DNA of 64,000 nt, taken from positions 20,559,603 to 20,623,602 of the forward strand of contig JAVMKO010000001.1 in the NCBI GenBank assembly GCA_032164245.1, written 5' to 3'. Under the pieces are notes generated by a model that was not told the DNA's origin, ran no database searches, and worked only from the letters and a program-made list of their open reading frames with translations. Numbering within the stretch: the first letter of the stretch is position 1; each line of letters starts with the position of its first letter. Origin of the DNA: Sternotherus odoratus (lineage: Eukaryota > Chordata > Testudines > Kinosternidae). A program made the translations under genes and the position numbers. Shown here piece after piece: positions 11,459 to 21,110 of the stretch.

Positions 11459-11537
11459 GAGTCCCTTCCCTACCCAGCCCTCCGTACAATTTTGAACCCC
11501 AATGTGGTCGTTGGGCCAAAATGTTTGTCCACCCCTG
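11459..11537. mobile_element. hAT MITE 3'-end fragment
   Basis: CCTACCCAGCCCTCCGTACAATTTT through GGGCCAAAATGTTTGTCCACCCCTG is the 3' end of the family at 780-1283. Its terminus is better preserved than in that copy (CACCCCTG). Confidence 0.8.
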
Positions 11538-12062
11538 CTTTAGAGACTTTCTCAACTTCAGTAGCCATTAAATACATCAGGCTCTTCTTTTAATATGTAA
11601 AATCTATCAAGAATCCTTATTCTTAGAGTAGCATTTCCCATTTTTCTTTGAATAGTGTCCCTATGGGTTCTCCATTCACGTGCACATGTGTCTCTCGGGC
11701 CCTTGATCGATAATTTTCCATTAGTAGTGTCTGTTTGTCCAGCACACACGCTCTCAGAGAGAACCACGCTCAGATCCCTCTCTAACACCTCAGCCTTAAA
11801 TGAAGCTCTAGTGTATCTGCATCATGTGTGCCTCAGCGTGTTTTGTAGTTGTTGTTCAGTGTTTCTAGTTAGTGTTAGTTGTTGTTAGTATACAGTTAGT
11901 TAGATGGTTGGTGGTGACAGGTTTCACTTTTTCTTCTCCCCCTTTTTTATCTCCCAGTTTTTCTGGGGAGCTTATTTGGCCTCGCTGGGTGTGCGTGGTG
12001 TGCCAGGTTTTCAAATGCTGCCTCCTCTTGCTGGGAGACTATCCCGCTCAGTGACGGCCACT

Positions 12063-12552
12063 CAGGGGTGACAGTAAGGCGGTACGGGCTGGTCCAGCGT
12101 ACTGGTAAAAGTGGCTGTGTGTACCGGCCCCTACTGCCTTACTTTAAAGCACTGCCATGGCAGTGCCTTCGAGGACTCTGCTTAAAGCGCTGCCATGGCA
12201 GTGCTTTAACATTGCTGCTCTTTTTGAGCATCCCTGTCGGCAGCCCTGACAGTAGGGTCCCGGGAGGGCCGCTGATGGGAGGGGTGGGGTGCAAAAAGAG
12301 CAGCAATGTTAAAGCGCTGCCAGCAGCACTTTAAGCAGGGTCCTTTAAAGCACTGCCGCAGCAAAAGGACCAACATCTCTGCCCCTTTTGGCTCCCCCTG
12401 GCCACCAATGTAGGGGAGGCAAAAGGGCTGGAGCCCTGGGCAGCATGGGCAGCTGGCAGCCCTGGCCCTTCCACCCAAGACCCCACCCCCTCCAGGGGGA
12501 AGGGAAATTTTGCCCCCATACTGATAAGAGAGAAATTTTATTTTCACCCCTG
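12063..12552. mobile_element. hAT MITE (490 bp) nested in the DIRS element
   Basis: It begins CAGGGGTGACAGTAAGGC and ends ATTTTCACCCCTG, an inverted pair. Flanking octamers CGGCCACT (12055-12062) and CAGCCACT (12553-12560) differ at one base, consistent with an 8-bp hAT duplication. The interior holds repeated TTTAAAGCGCTGCC/GCTGCC blocks. Its ends are related to the element at 27550. Confidence 0.85.
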
Positions 12553-13690
12553 CAGCCACTGTAACTGTATCCTTTGCTCGGAAAAGTCCAGTATCTCCCC
12601 AAAGTGTAACCTTTGCCTGGTTTTAAAATCTAGCACTCAGAAGAACTGGGAGACCAAACTGAAGCTACTGTCAATAGAGTGCACCATTTGACCTGCTTCT
12701 GAGTCAGGTCAGGAGATTCTCTCTCCTCCCTCCATCATCTCCAGTACATCTGTCTCCAGACTGATCCGAGCCCCTTTGACTTTGGTTAAACTCTTGCCTG
12801 AGGGGAAGATCTTGGAGAACTCAGGAAATGCTCTGAAGAAGAGAAGCTTGGTCTCCCACAACAAGGAGCCAGTTCCCAAGAAGTCCCAATCTTCTGGTAG
12901 GACTACAGTGTAGGAGACTTTGATATCTTGACTTGTTACGGTGGAGGCAAAAGACTGTTCCTTTGGTATCGACTGAGTGGGGAGATCCCAGAACACTTCA
13001 GAGAAACACAGCACTATCAGGATCTGGTACCATCTGCCTTCATATTACCTCCACCACCACCGATGACTGACAATTTTTTGTTGATTTCAGGAACTTGTGA
13101 AGAGGGTGGCAGACACCCTCCAGATACCTCTTGAGGTAAGGACTCACATCACAAGCTCCAGAACATTTTGCAGTCAGTGACACTCACCCAGGTTGCGCTA
13201 CCCATTAATGAAGCGTTCTTGGATATAACAAAGATTGTATGGAAAACTTCTGCCACTCTACCACCAACTTGTAAATGGGTGGATAAGAAATATTATGTTT
13301 ACCCCCAGGGATTCAGGAGTTTTGCTTTACACCCACAGCACAGTGGGGTGGCTAGTATTACTCCAGGTGTACTCCTTATGGCAAGGACCAGAAAAGGTTA
13401 AACCTGTTTGGAAGGAAGGCCTACTCATCCACAACGCTCCAATTTCAGTTCACAAACTGTCAGGCGATAGTGGTCAGGTATGACTATAGGAATTACAACA
13501 AGTTCTCATCTTTCGTTGAAGATCTTCCACAGGAAGATAGAGAACATGTCAAGGCTGTCATTAAGGAGTGTCAGTTATTTGACAGAACCTCTTTCCAAGT
13601 ATCCTTGAACATCACAGACACCGCTTCTAGATCCGTTTCCACAGAAGTTGCCATGTGCAGGATGTTTTGGCTCGATTGCTGGAATTCCTG
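12553..13690 (+). pseudogene. DIRS-type gag relic
   Basis: In shifting forward frames the following can be read in order: ETKLKLLSIECTI (12650-12690), a proline/serine-rich segment, FKRVADTLQIPLE-like residues (about 13090-13135), LPINEAFLDI (13200-13230), and the open frame 13470-13691 with RYDYRNYNKFSSFVEDLPQE and NITDTASRSVSTEVAMCRM. The DTASRS-V-TAVAMRR-like motif is characteristic of DIRS gag as I know it. Multiple stops and frameshifts make it a pseudogene. Confidence 0.6.
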
Positions 13691-13794
13691 AGAAAGGTTT
13701 GGAATGTGGTTGAGGACCTCCTGTTTGATGGTCATAAGCTTCTCTGACCAATCAAGCAGGAGGTCCTCAACCATATTCCGAACCTTTCTCAGGA
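13686..13794. repeat. Inverted repeat, 42-bp arms, 25-bp spacer
   Basis: TCCTGAGAAAGGTTTGGAAT onward at 13686-13727 and its reverse complement at 13753-13794 differ at only three positions. It lies at the end of the gag relic and includes the last coding stretch, so it looks like a local snap-back duplication rather than a normal part of the element. Confidence 0.9.
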
Positions 13795-14770
13795 ACTATG
13801 AATGAATCCCTGTACATGCTCAAGGACTGCAGGGCCACATTGAGATCTCTAAGGATATTCACCCCTACTGCCCAGATATCATGCCCAGCTCAGTTCTCTG
13901 GTTTTCAGAGAATTACCAAATCAATTAGAAAACAACAGATTTCAAAGGAAAAGCACTTTCCACCCTCAGTGGGAGACTTCCCTTCATATGGTAGAAGCGT
14001 GATGGGTATTGTCCTTTCACTAGATATGACCAAGCAATTCTGGAAATCACCTAGATTTTGTCTCAGTCATAGAAAGAGGAAAGGGGTCCACAATCTTTCC
14101 ACGTATACAGTTGAGGTGGATCTCCGGGTGTGTTATTGTTTGCTATGATGCAGCTGACACTTTCCTCTGCAAAGGATAAAAGAACACTCTATCAGACAAT
14201 AAGCAACTTTCTGAATGTTACGCAAAAACTTTCCAGTGTCTGAGATACACAGAACTGTTACATGGGCTTCTGTGCATACCTTTTCTACACACTTATGCCT
14301 TAGTCTATGCTGCACTTGGACCAATGCAGCACTTGGTTCTCCTGTACTTATTCAGTCTTGGACTTGGTCCCTCCTTTCTGTGAGGATACTGGTTGGGAGC
14401 CATCTGAAGTTGAGCACCTATAGGAACTCTACTGGAAGAAGAAAAGGTTACTCATCTTGTTCTTCTTGTTGTTCTTCGAGATGTGTGTCCCTGTGGGTGC
14501 CTCCACCCCCTTCTTCCCCACTTCTTCACACTATTCTTGTTAGACTATTTGGATAGAGAAAGAACTGAGGGAGGTTCACCCGCACTGCCGTATATCCCCT
14601 AGGAGCATGGCACAAAGTTGTATGTAGTGCACAGATGTGCTGAACAGACACTGGTATCAGAAAATCTCTGATCAAGGGCCTAAGAGGAACATCCTCACCT
14701 GGAGTGGAGCATGCTTGGGGACACACATCTCAAAGAACCAAAGTTACTACATGAGGTAAGTAACTTTTTC

Positions 14771-15890
14771 TTCCTTGCTGAGGGCTTCAAGTTTGGGAAC
14801 TTGGTAGTTTCTTAAACAAAATACAAAATAGATATCAAATCTACCTTGACAATATTTTAAAAATATTTTAAAAGCTTAGCTATATTTTGTGAGGGCACAA
14901 ATTGACTTGGTCTCTTCAGTTGTCAAATAACTGGGGCCACAAATGACATTATTTTTAGCAAGGTGGCTGCCTTTGACAATAGACACAGAAATATCAATAG
15001 AAATGTAAATAAATACACCACCTTTCACTATTCATTGTTGCAAGTATTTTGTGAACTTTTTATACATAAAGTACAAATTGGACAGTTTTCATGTAATGCT
15101 TATTCCAATATCCCCCATTGTTTTTCTCTCTTGTTCTCACTTACACACTGTCTCATTCTTTCTCTGGATCAATTCTTAGATGATGATTGCAATATTGGTT
15201 CTAAAGTACTGTGCGTTGCCTGGTTATACAGTGATTGGCTGCAATTAGGGTAAGCTACTAAGGCAGTTAGTTATTCTGTTGATCCATGTGAACATGGATC
15301 AATGAGAGGCTTGTAAAGGAAGCAAATGATAATCTTGAGATTGTGCATTGTCCCCAAAACCAACTTCAGTGTTTCATATACACTCTGAAAAGGTTACTAT
15401 TGTATCAAAATCTGGGCTATCTTTAACTAGCACTGATGAACTAACTGATCAGTTCTAATAGATATCGATTGTGATATATTAAATCAAATGAAAAGGTATT
15501 TTGGCAAACTTATTTGGGATCTGACTGCACATGGAAAAAAGGCTTTAACCTAGCTCTACTTCTTTTTTTTTTCACTCTTTCAGGACATATTAACCAGTTA
15601 AACCAGGTTTATGGCTGCTTGTTATTGTCAGAGCAGCACAAACCAACCAGAGTGTACAGCCTGGTTTTCTCCCTCCCTCCTTCCTCATTCCCCTGAAGGT
15701 GCACACATACCACATTTCCCCTTCTTTCTGCACTGCTACATTCCTCTACATACTCACACTCCTCCTCCCAGTCTCCCCTTCCTTCCCCAACATTGCTCTG
15801 CATATGCACATTGGGATACAGCATGGCCAGCAGGCAGCAGGAGAGTGTTAGTGGGAAGCCTTATTCCCTATAGAGGGAAGCAAGTTTTCT
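14771..15890. other. Intron, no recognised feature
   Basis: AT-rich with a T-run near 15562 and a pyrimidine-rich stretch at 15660-15800. The short frames here are composition artefacts. Confidence 0.5.
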
Positions 15891-15894
15891 AGAA

Positions 15895-16385
15895 GTTGCT
15901 TGGAGCACATGGAGTCAATTAAGGCACCTGGAGCCAGTCACAATATAAAAATCCCCTGCTTCAATCAGAGAGCTGAAAGGAATTGGAGAATAGAGGAGTT
16001 GGAGCAGAAAGCAGTTTGCAGGAATTGGAGCAGTGAGCAGTTTGGACGAGAGTTTGGAACCAAGAAGACCCAGACCCTAGGTAAAGAGACACCTGGCTTG
16101 TGTAGAGAGAGGGCAGGAAGCCCCACAAGCTGAAGGGTAGGAGAGGGAAGTAGCCCAGGGGAAGGAATAGCTAATTCAGGTGGTTTACTGCTATCCTCAG
16201 GGCCCCTTGGCTGGGACCTGGAGTAGAGGGTGGGCCCGGGTCCCTCCCTCTCCACTCCCCCTCCTCTAGGATACTAGTGGGACAGTTAATACTCTGGTCA
16301 GGGACAAAAAATGGTTCCCTGAACCCCCCACAAGAAGAGAAAGTGCAGGACCCATCATAATAGTGGCTAGCAATTTGCCACAACA
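15895..16385 (+). mobile_element. Possible LTR of a turtle retroelement
   Basis: GGAGCCAGTCACAATATAAAA contains a TATA-like box followed by an AG-rich leader. Farther on come ACCTGGAGTAGAGGGTGGGCC and TAGTGGCTAGCAATTTGCCACA. I know these phrases from turtle LTR-type repeats. No second LTR was found; the Gypsy RNase H relic at 17285 could belong with it, but this is unproven. Confidence 0.35.
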
Positions 16386-16939
16386 TCTACACATACCCAC
16401 CTAGTTTACCCTTGTTCATGGCAGCTCAAGCAGAGCTAACACATGTCTGTCCACCTGCAATGGGAAGTAATCTTCCAGCTGCTATGTAGACATAACCTTT
16501 GAAAATATTAGAATGTGGCAGCCATTTTTAAAGAGGGAAATTTGCTATGGAGTTCTTTGAAGAGGATTATCCTTCAGCCTCAGCTGCAGGACCCATTTTC
16601 AGCTATAAAGAATAATGACAAAAAGTGAACATTAATACTAAGGGAGAATTTTATAATATAGCTTATGCACAAGATTTCACTGACTGTGTGTGTGTAAGAG
16701 AGAAGTTTGAAGAGTGTGTTTGTGCATTTCCAAGATCATTCAGGACAAAAAGGGATCTGACAAGGTAATGTTTTTTGAAGAACCCACTTTTAATTAACTT
16801 TAACTCATAAACTAATTAACAGTTTATTTTGATATGGGATTAGGATCCAAGTACTGGAAGCAACACCTCTATTGGGGAAGTGATAGAATAATTATCTTAG
16901 GCAGGGCTTATTATGATTTGACACTTATATTCTGGTAGC

Positions 16940-17110
16940 ATCTAATGGCCGCAACTCGGCTGAGTCCCATAGTGCTGGGCATGGTAGAGACATATAATAA
17001 ATGACAGTCCCTGCCCCCAAAGAATTTACAAGTGGATGAGACAAACAATAGATGGGATGGTGAAAGGGGAGACAGGATAACCAATATAATAGCATGGGAG
17101 CAGTTCTCAG
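16940..17110 (-). repeat. Ancient dispersed repeat B
   Basis: CCATAGTGCTGGGCATGGTA, then TGACAGTCCCTGCCCCCAAAGA and GAGACAAACAATAGATGGGATGG, match an old repeat seen throughout bird and reptile DNA. A related diverged stretch is at 31570-31830. Orientation and class are uncertain. Confidence 0.45.
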
Positions 17111-17284
17111 CCATTCAATAGTAGTGATCCCAAATCACCACCTACCTGTCCATTATCAGGTTGCAGTTCTCTATGCATTATGACAAAGATAAGTTGTAAG
17201 GAGGGGCTAGAACTGGGAAGAGGTGGTGGCTTTACAGATGTTGGCTTGAAGCTTTTCTCCTGTTTGACCAATAACAATTATAAT

Positions 17285-17540
17285 GCAAACGGACAGTTAA
17301 GAGTTTGGAGTCAGTGCTGTACTCAGGAAACGGTTTGAAGAGGAAGGACAGCTTATTCAACAGAGACAGCATTAAATCATTTCAGGGAGGACAAAAATAT
17401 GTTGCCCTTGAAAATGAATATTTGGCAGTGAAATGGGCTCTAGAGCCATTAAGATGGTACTTGCTGAGAAATAAGGTCTGTTTGATAATAGATCACCGCT
17501 TATTAACCTGGATAAATACAATAAAATCTGTATGAACTGC
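17285..17540 (+). pseudogene. Gypsy-type RNase H relic
   Basis: The forward frame 17305-17535 includes YVALENEYLAVKWALEPLRW, then YLLRNK and IIDHRLLTWINT, the second half of a Gypsy RNase H domain (family form: Y-T-E-E-LA-WAL--LR-YL--------TDH--L-WL). Just upstream, in another frame, GVSAVLRKRFEEEGQLI matches the start of the same domain, so at least one frameshift separates the two. No integrase or protease is recognisable nearby. Confidence 0.75.
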
Positions 17541-18639
17541 ATGGAGCTATTTATCTTTGCAACCTAATCAGTTTTAAAATAAGGCATAGAAGTGCACATT
17601 TATATGAAATTGATTAGCTCTTCAGGAATGGAAATGATGGAAAGACCTTGTGAAGTAAGGACAGTTACCTTCTTAAGTAGGTGATTTACTAACCCATGAG
17701 GAGTGACAAAGAAATAATATCATAGACACATACATGATGGAAAGACTAAACAATCTTTATAAAACCCCTAAGCTCAAAGCTACTCAAGGTGTATCTCTGT
17801 TACAGACTGTGCATTTGCATAAGATCTGTAAGAATGAACAGGTAATCAAAGGTGACTATTACAGAGTTAACAGTACACTGTGTTATTCACTTTTACCACA
17901 GTAGTTACATATTCAACATACTTATGATGGAAAACATCTCAGGGCTTTGGTAAATTTAACTTCTGTGTGTGATAAATATGGTGCTTACTGTATGTAATTG
18001 GGTATAAAATTATGAACTTGTCCGAGTGACATAACCTAGAAGCCCTTGGAATCATTAACTAAAAAGCCGATATAGGCTTTAAGAGCCTGATCTTGCAGCC
18101 CAGTTTGACTGGTTTTAGTTGTAGAGCCTTATTCTGATCTCAGTTACTGGCTGCATGGAGGAATGGGAGTGGTGATAGGGGAGGGGAGAGGCAGACACCA
18201 CTGTACCTTCCCTATACACATACACATTGTACATCATTTGAAAGCTTCTGTCTACTTCAAGATGAGGTATGATGCAGAGTGGGTAAGAAGTGCTGTTGCC
18301 ATTGAAATGGGGATAAACTGTGACACCATCAAAATGTTAAAATGACCACTGAAGTATTTGCATTTGTTTCTATTAATAAATTAGTAAAAGTATTAGCTCA
18401 AGACATAAAATTGGATTTCTTTGCAGCCTCAAAGCATCCCAACATCAATCTAAAGGTTAAAACAAAATCTAATAATAAAACTGTACAAGTGTCATAGTGT
18501 AATAGTTCTAGTGACATTTCTTGTCAATATCATCATCTTATCAGTTTGATCTTTGTCGAGAGTATGTAGGTTACCATAGCCTTCATTTCCTTGGCATATA
18601 CACAGTTCCATGCAGGAAGAGTGTTCTGACTACAGATAT
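17541..18639. other. Intron, no recognised feature
   Basis: AT-rich sequence with short open frames lacking domains. Nothing supportable. Confidence 0.5.
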
Positions 18640-19870
18640 AGTTGATTGTGCGGTGACTCCATTTGGTACAGGCACAAATAAGGTTTTGTGGATGCCATTA
18701 GGCCCTTGAAAAATACAGGAAGGAGTTATTCATCCATATTTTTCCATGCGTGTTACAATGATGAGCCAATACTTGATTCACTTATGTGCAAAGGCATCCA
18801 AATCTTTGTTTACCAAGATGCTCTTTTGACATTCTCATCACATGATGGGAGTTTGGCTAGCAACATGTCCTTTTTGATGCATAGATCGAGGCACAAGCAA
18901 TTCAGGGCTCTGTATCAATCTCTTCTTTCTCGTTCTGGCCATATAGCACTGCTCCCAAATTCCTTGCTGCAGAAATTGTGGCTTGTCCGTCACTCTTTTC
19001 CAATTTGTCAAGATCTCTGAAGTGGTAAACACCCATTGTTTTGATAACATTAAACACAATTTCCCCCTCCCCCCCCCAATTCTAAATAGGGATGATAGAG
19101 TCACATCCTGTTAATACATGTACAGCAGGAAGTGTGTTGCAGAAGTCAGGAGTGTGTGAATCACAGATTACATGCACATGAATTAAGTGATGCCTGTCCA
19201 TTGTTCTGGAAATGGTGCCTTGTTTTTGGAAAGCAGTGAACAGCAAAGCTAAAAAGTATCAAGTGACCTAATTACTATGACTCCTTTGATCCCAAAAGAC
19301 CCAAAAGCCATATAGGCACATACAGCATGCGGAAACATCTTTGTGTGTGCTTCCTTCTGAGTATTATACAAATCTTGAGCTTCTTCAACATCTCTTATGA
19401 TGATGGACTTCACCACTGGAAAAGCCTCTAGCAAGGAGTGTTTGTGTTGGGTGTGCTCCTGCACTCACAGGTGCATTTTTAATCATATATTCACAGAGGA
19501 ATTTTACCAATGGCTGCTTTTTAGATGGAACATTTTTTCATGAAGGCACAGTGGGTCCACTAATCACCTGGCATTCCTTGCATCCAGTCTTATCCTATAC
19601 AATGCTGTCTTTCTGCAGTTTTCATAATGTTACTGTTGTCATGGCTGTGAAAGATTTTAGTTAGAGAATTAGCTTTGTCAAATCCTTTTAGGGCCTGCCT
19701 CAAGTACTCAGCAGCCAATTCATCAAAATTTATCTCCAGCCATCATTTGTATAACAGCAATGGCATCTCTGATGAATATTGTGGTTTCTTTGTTGCATAC
19801 TCTCAGTTCATGGATTCTTTCAGCTTGAGCTTCCAGCTGATGTCCTAATTCATCTTTGTCTGTTGTTCTC
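18640..19870 (-). pseudogene. Relic of a dispersed TGCD-motif protein family, C-terminal part
   Basis: Read on the minus strand in broken frames: TMRTTDKDELGHQLE near 19870-19825, IFIRDAIAVIQMMAGDKF (19790-19735), ELAAEYLRQALKGFDKANS, then TGCDSIIP (about 19110-19085), VFNVIKTMGVYHFRDLDKL and AARNLGAVLYGQNEKEEID (19060-18900). I recognise the order RDA-AVIQM, then F-ELA--YL, then TGCDS from an uncharacterised, often multi-copy protein family in animal genomes. I do not know its function or formal name; a link to XPG/FEN-like nuclease folds through the TGCD motif is only a guess. Many stops and frameshifts. Confidence 0.5.
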
Positions 19871-20535
19871 ATTGTTCAATGGCAGACAGACGTTGTTACC
19901 TAGATTTCACTAGAAACCAACCCAGGGTTACACTTATATTGGTTTTATTAAACGTTGCTATTGGATCAATCATAAAAGGGATGTAGCTTATTCATGCACG
20001 TACACATTCAGTGCATTCATACCCTCATGCACCCACACACTCATGCAGATGGAGAGTTACCGGAGACAGCATAGGAAGCTGAGAACCTGAAGAATAGTAG
20101 ATCTGTTGTGTCCGCCTATGGTCATGGCCGGTGAGCAGGTCAAGAAGAGCAGCTTGTGAGTGTGCTTTCTTCCTTTTATTGGAACTGGGCAGCTCCTGTC
20201 ACGTACACTGAGTTTTCCTTCTGTCCCCGTCACTGAGAAGCATTCCCAGACCTCGTTCTTTTCATGCACACCAGTTTCTTCTTTTCTTTACGGCACCACA
20301 TGATTGCCTTCTCAGGGCAGATTATATCGGACTCACCTGGCTCCAGGCTCTTTTCTCCTTGTAGTTCTTCTCCGCCCAGTCCCACATACACTCCCTTGTT
20401 CCCACTCCCTTATCTCCCACACACATTCCCTTGATCACACTCTCCCTGATCGTGTGATAGAATATTGCAAAGCTTGGAGGTTATACTAGTGGTAACTGAA
20501 AAGGTTTCAAAGGTTGCAAGAGTTACAAAATTTAA

Positions 20536-20737
20536 GAGGTAACAAAGTCCTGTGGCACCTTAAAGACTAACTATAAAGTTTTGAAGCATAAGCTTTCGTG
20601 GGCTAATACCCACTTCGTCGGATGCAAGTGGGTATTAGCCCACGAAAGCTTATGCTTCAAAACTTTATAGTTAGTCTTTAAGGTGCCACAGGACTTTGTT
20701 ACCTCTGCTATTCCAGACTAACACGGCTACCTCTCTG
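20536..20737 (-). mobile_element. Penelope-type palindromic element with perfect 81-bp arms
   Basis: Positions 20535-20615 and 20626-20706 are perfect reverse complements (81 of 81) around a 10-base spacer CGTCGGATGC. The unit then continues TGCTATTCCAGACTAACACG and ends CTACCTCTCTG. Flanking AAAATTTAA occurs at 20527-20535 and 20738-20746, a perfect 9-bp duplication whose last base overlaps the first arm base. The AGACTAACACGGCTACC and GCTTTCGTGGG motifs are those of turtle Penelope-like element ends. It has no coding capacity. Confidence 0.88.
20594..20621 (-). ncRNA. Possible hammerhead-ribozyme-like core
   Basis: On the minus strand CCGACGA (20621-20615) is followed by a hairpin with GTGGG/CCCAC stem and then GAAA (20597-20594), followed by GC-TTAT-GC and T. 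This is the layout CUGANGA, stem II, GAAA, short stem III known from Penelope-associated hammerhead ribozymes. Against it: C replaces U in the core, one extra A sits before stem II, and stem I is not obvious. It may be a decayed or non-functional motif. Confidence 0.35.
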
Positions 20738-20872
20738 AAAATTTAAAAGGCTAGGCTAGCAATAACTAAAGGTGACAAAGTTTGCAAAGGTTAAAGAACT
20801 TAATTATCATACTGGCAATGACTGAAAAGTTACAAATCTTACAATCGTCTTCTACTGGATTGAGTGGAGGCT

Positions 20873-21110
20873 TTACCCAACAGACTTAGGCACAGATCCC
20901 ATTGGGTGATCAAGAACGGTTACCATTGAAACATCATCTCTTGCTAAGGATAGACCTCTGCAGAAAACAATTTCTGGGCTGATAGCTGCTGTGATTGTCC
21001 CTCCCTTGACAGACTTACATTTGGTCTTCTTGGTCATGTCATCAAATGTTTTGATGCTGGGTTTCTTGACTGAGCTGATGTGTCCCATCAGAGTCAAGTG
21101 CATCTGTGAT
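20873..21110 (-). pseudogene. Same TGCD-family relic, upstream part
   Basis: The minus-strand frame 21103-20873 reads LTLMGHISSVKKPSIKTFDD, then MTKKTKCKS, AISPEIVFCRGLSLA and DHPMGSVPKSVG. In the family this segment directly precedes the DGTMRKT--ELGHQLE block, which here lies 1 kb away at 19870, so a 1-kb insertion separates the two parts. Confidence 0.5.

Larger units (their letters stand above)
11650..14770 (+). mobile_element. DIRS-like retroelement, decayed, inverted termini
   Basis: Left-end sequence around 11656-11770 (GTGTCCCTATGGGTTCTCCA, then GGGCCCTTGATCGATAATTTT) matches the reverse complement of 14600-14730 (GGACACACATCTC; AAATCTCTGATCAAGGGCC). The ends are therefore inverted repeats, as in DIRS retroelements, which use a tyrosine recombinase. 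Between them is a gag relic but no reverse transcriptase, RNase H or recombinase that I can find, so this copy is internally deleted. A hAT element (12063-12552) and a 42-bp-arm hairpin (13686-13794) interrupt it. Outer limits are approximate. Confidence 0.6.
19871..20872. mobile_element. Composite insertion splitting the TGCD-family relic
   Basis: Roughly 1 kb with no similarity to the split protein. It contains the palindromic Penelope-type element (20536-20737) and an LTR-like or unknown segment at 19880-20490. I could not define its ends or a target duplication, so it may be several insertions. Confidence 0.4.

Noticed and set aside
20057..20489. Possible solo LTR inside the insertion at 19871-20872
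   Set aside because: No TG...CA boundaries, target duplication or polyadenylation layout could be fixed, so it is left as part of a composite insertion.
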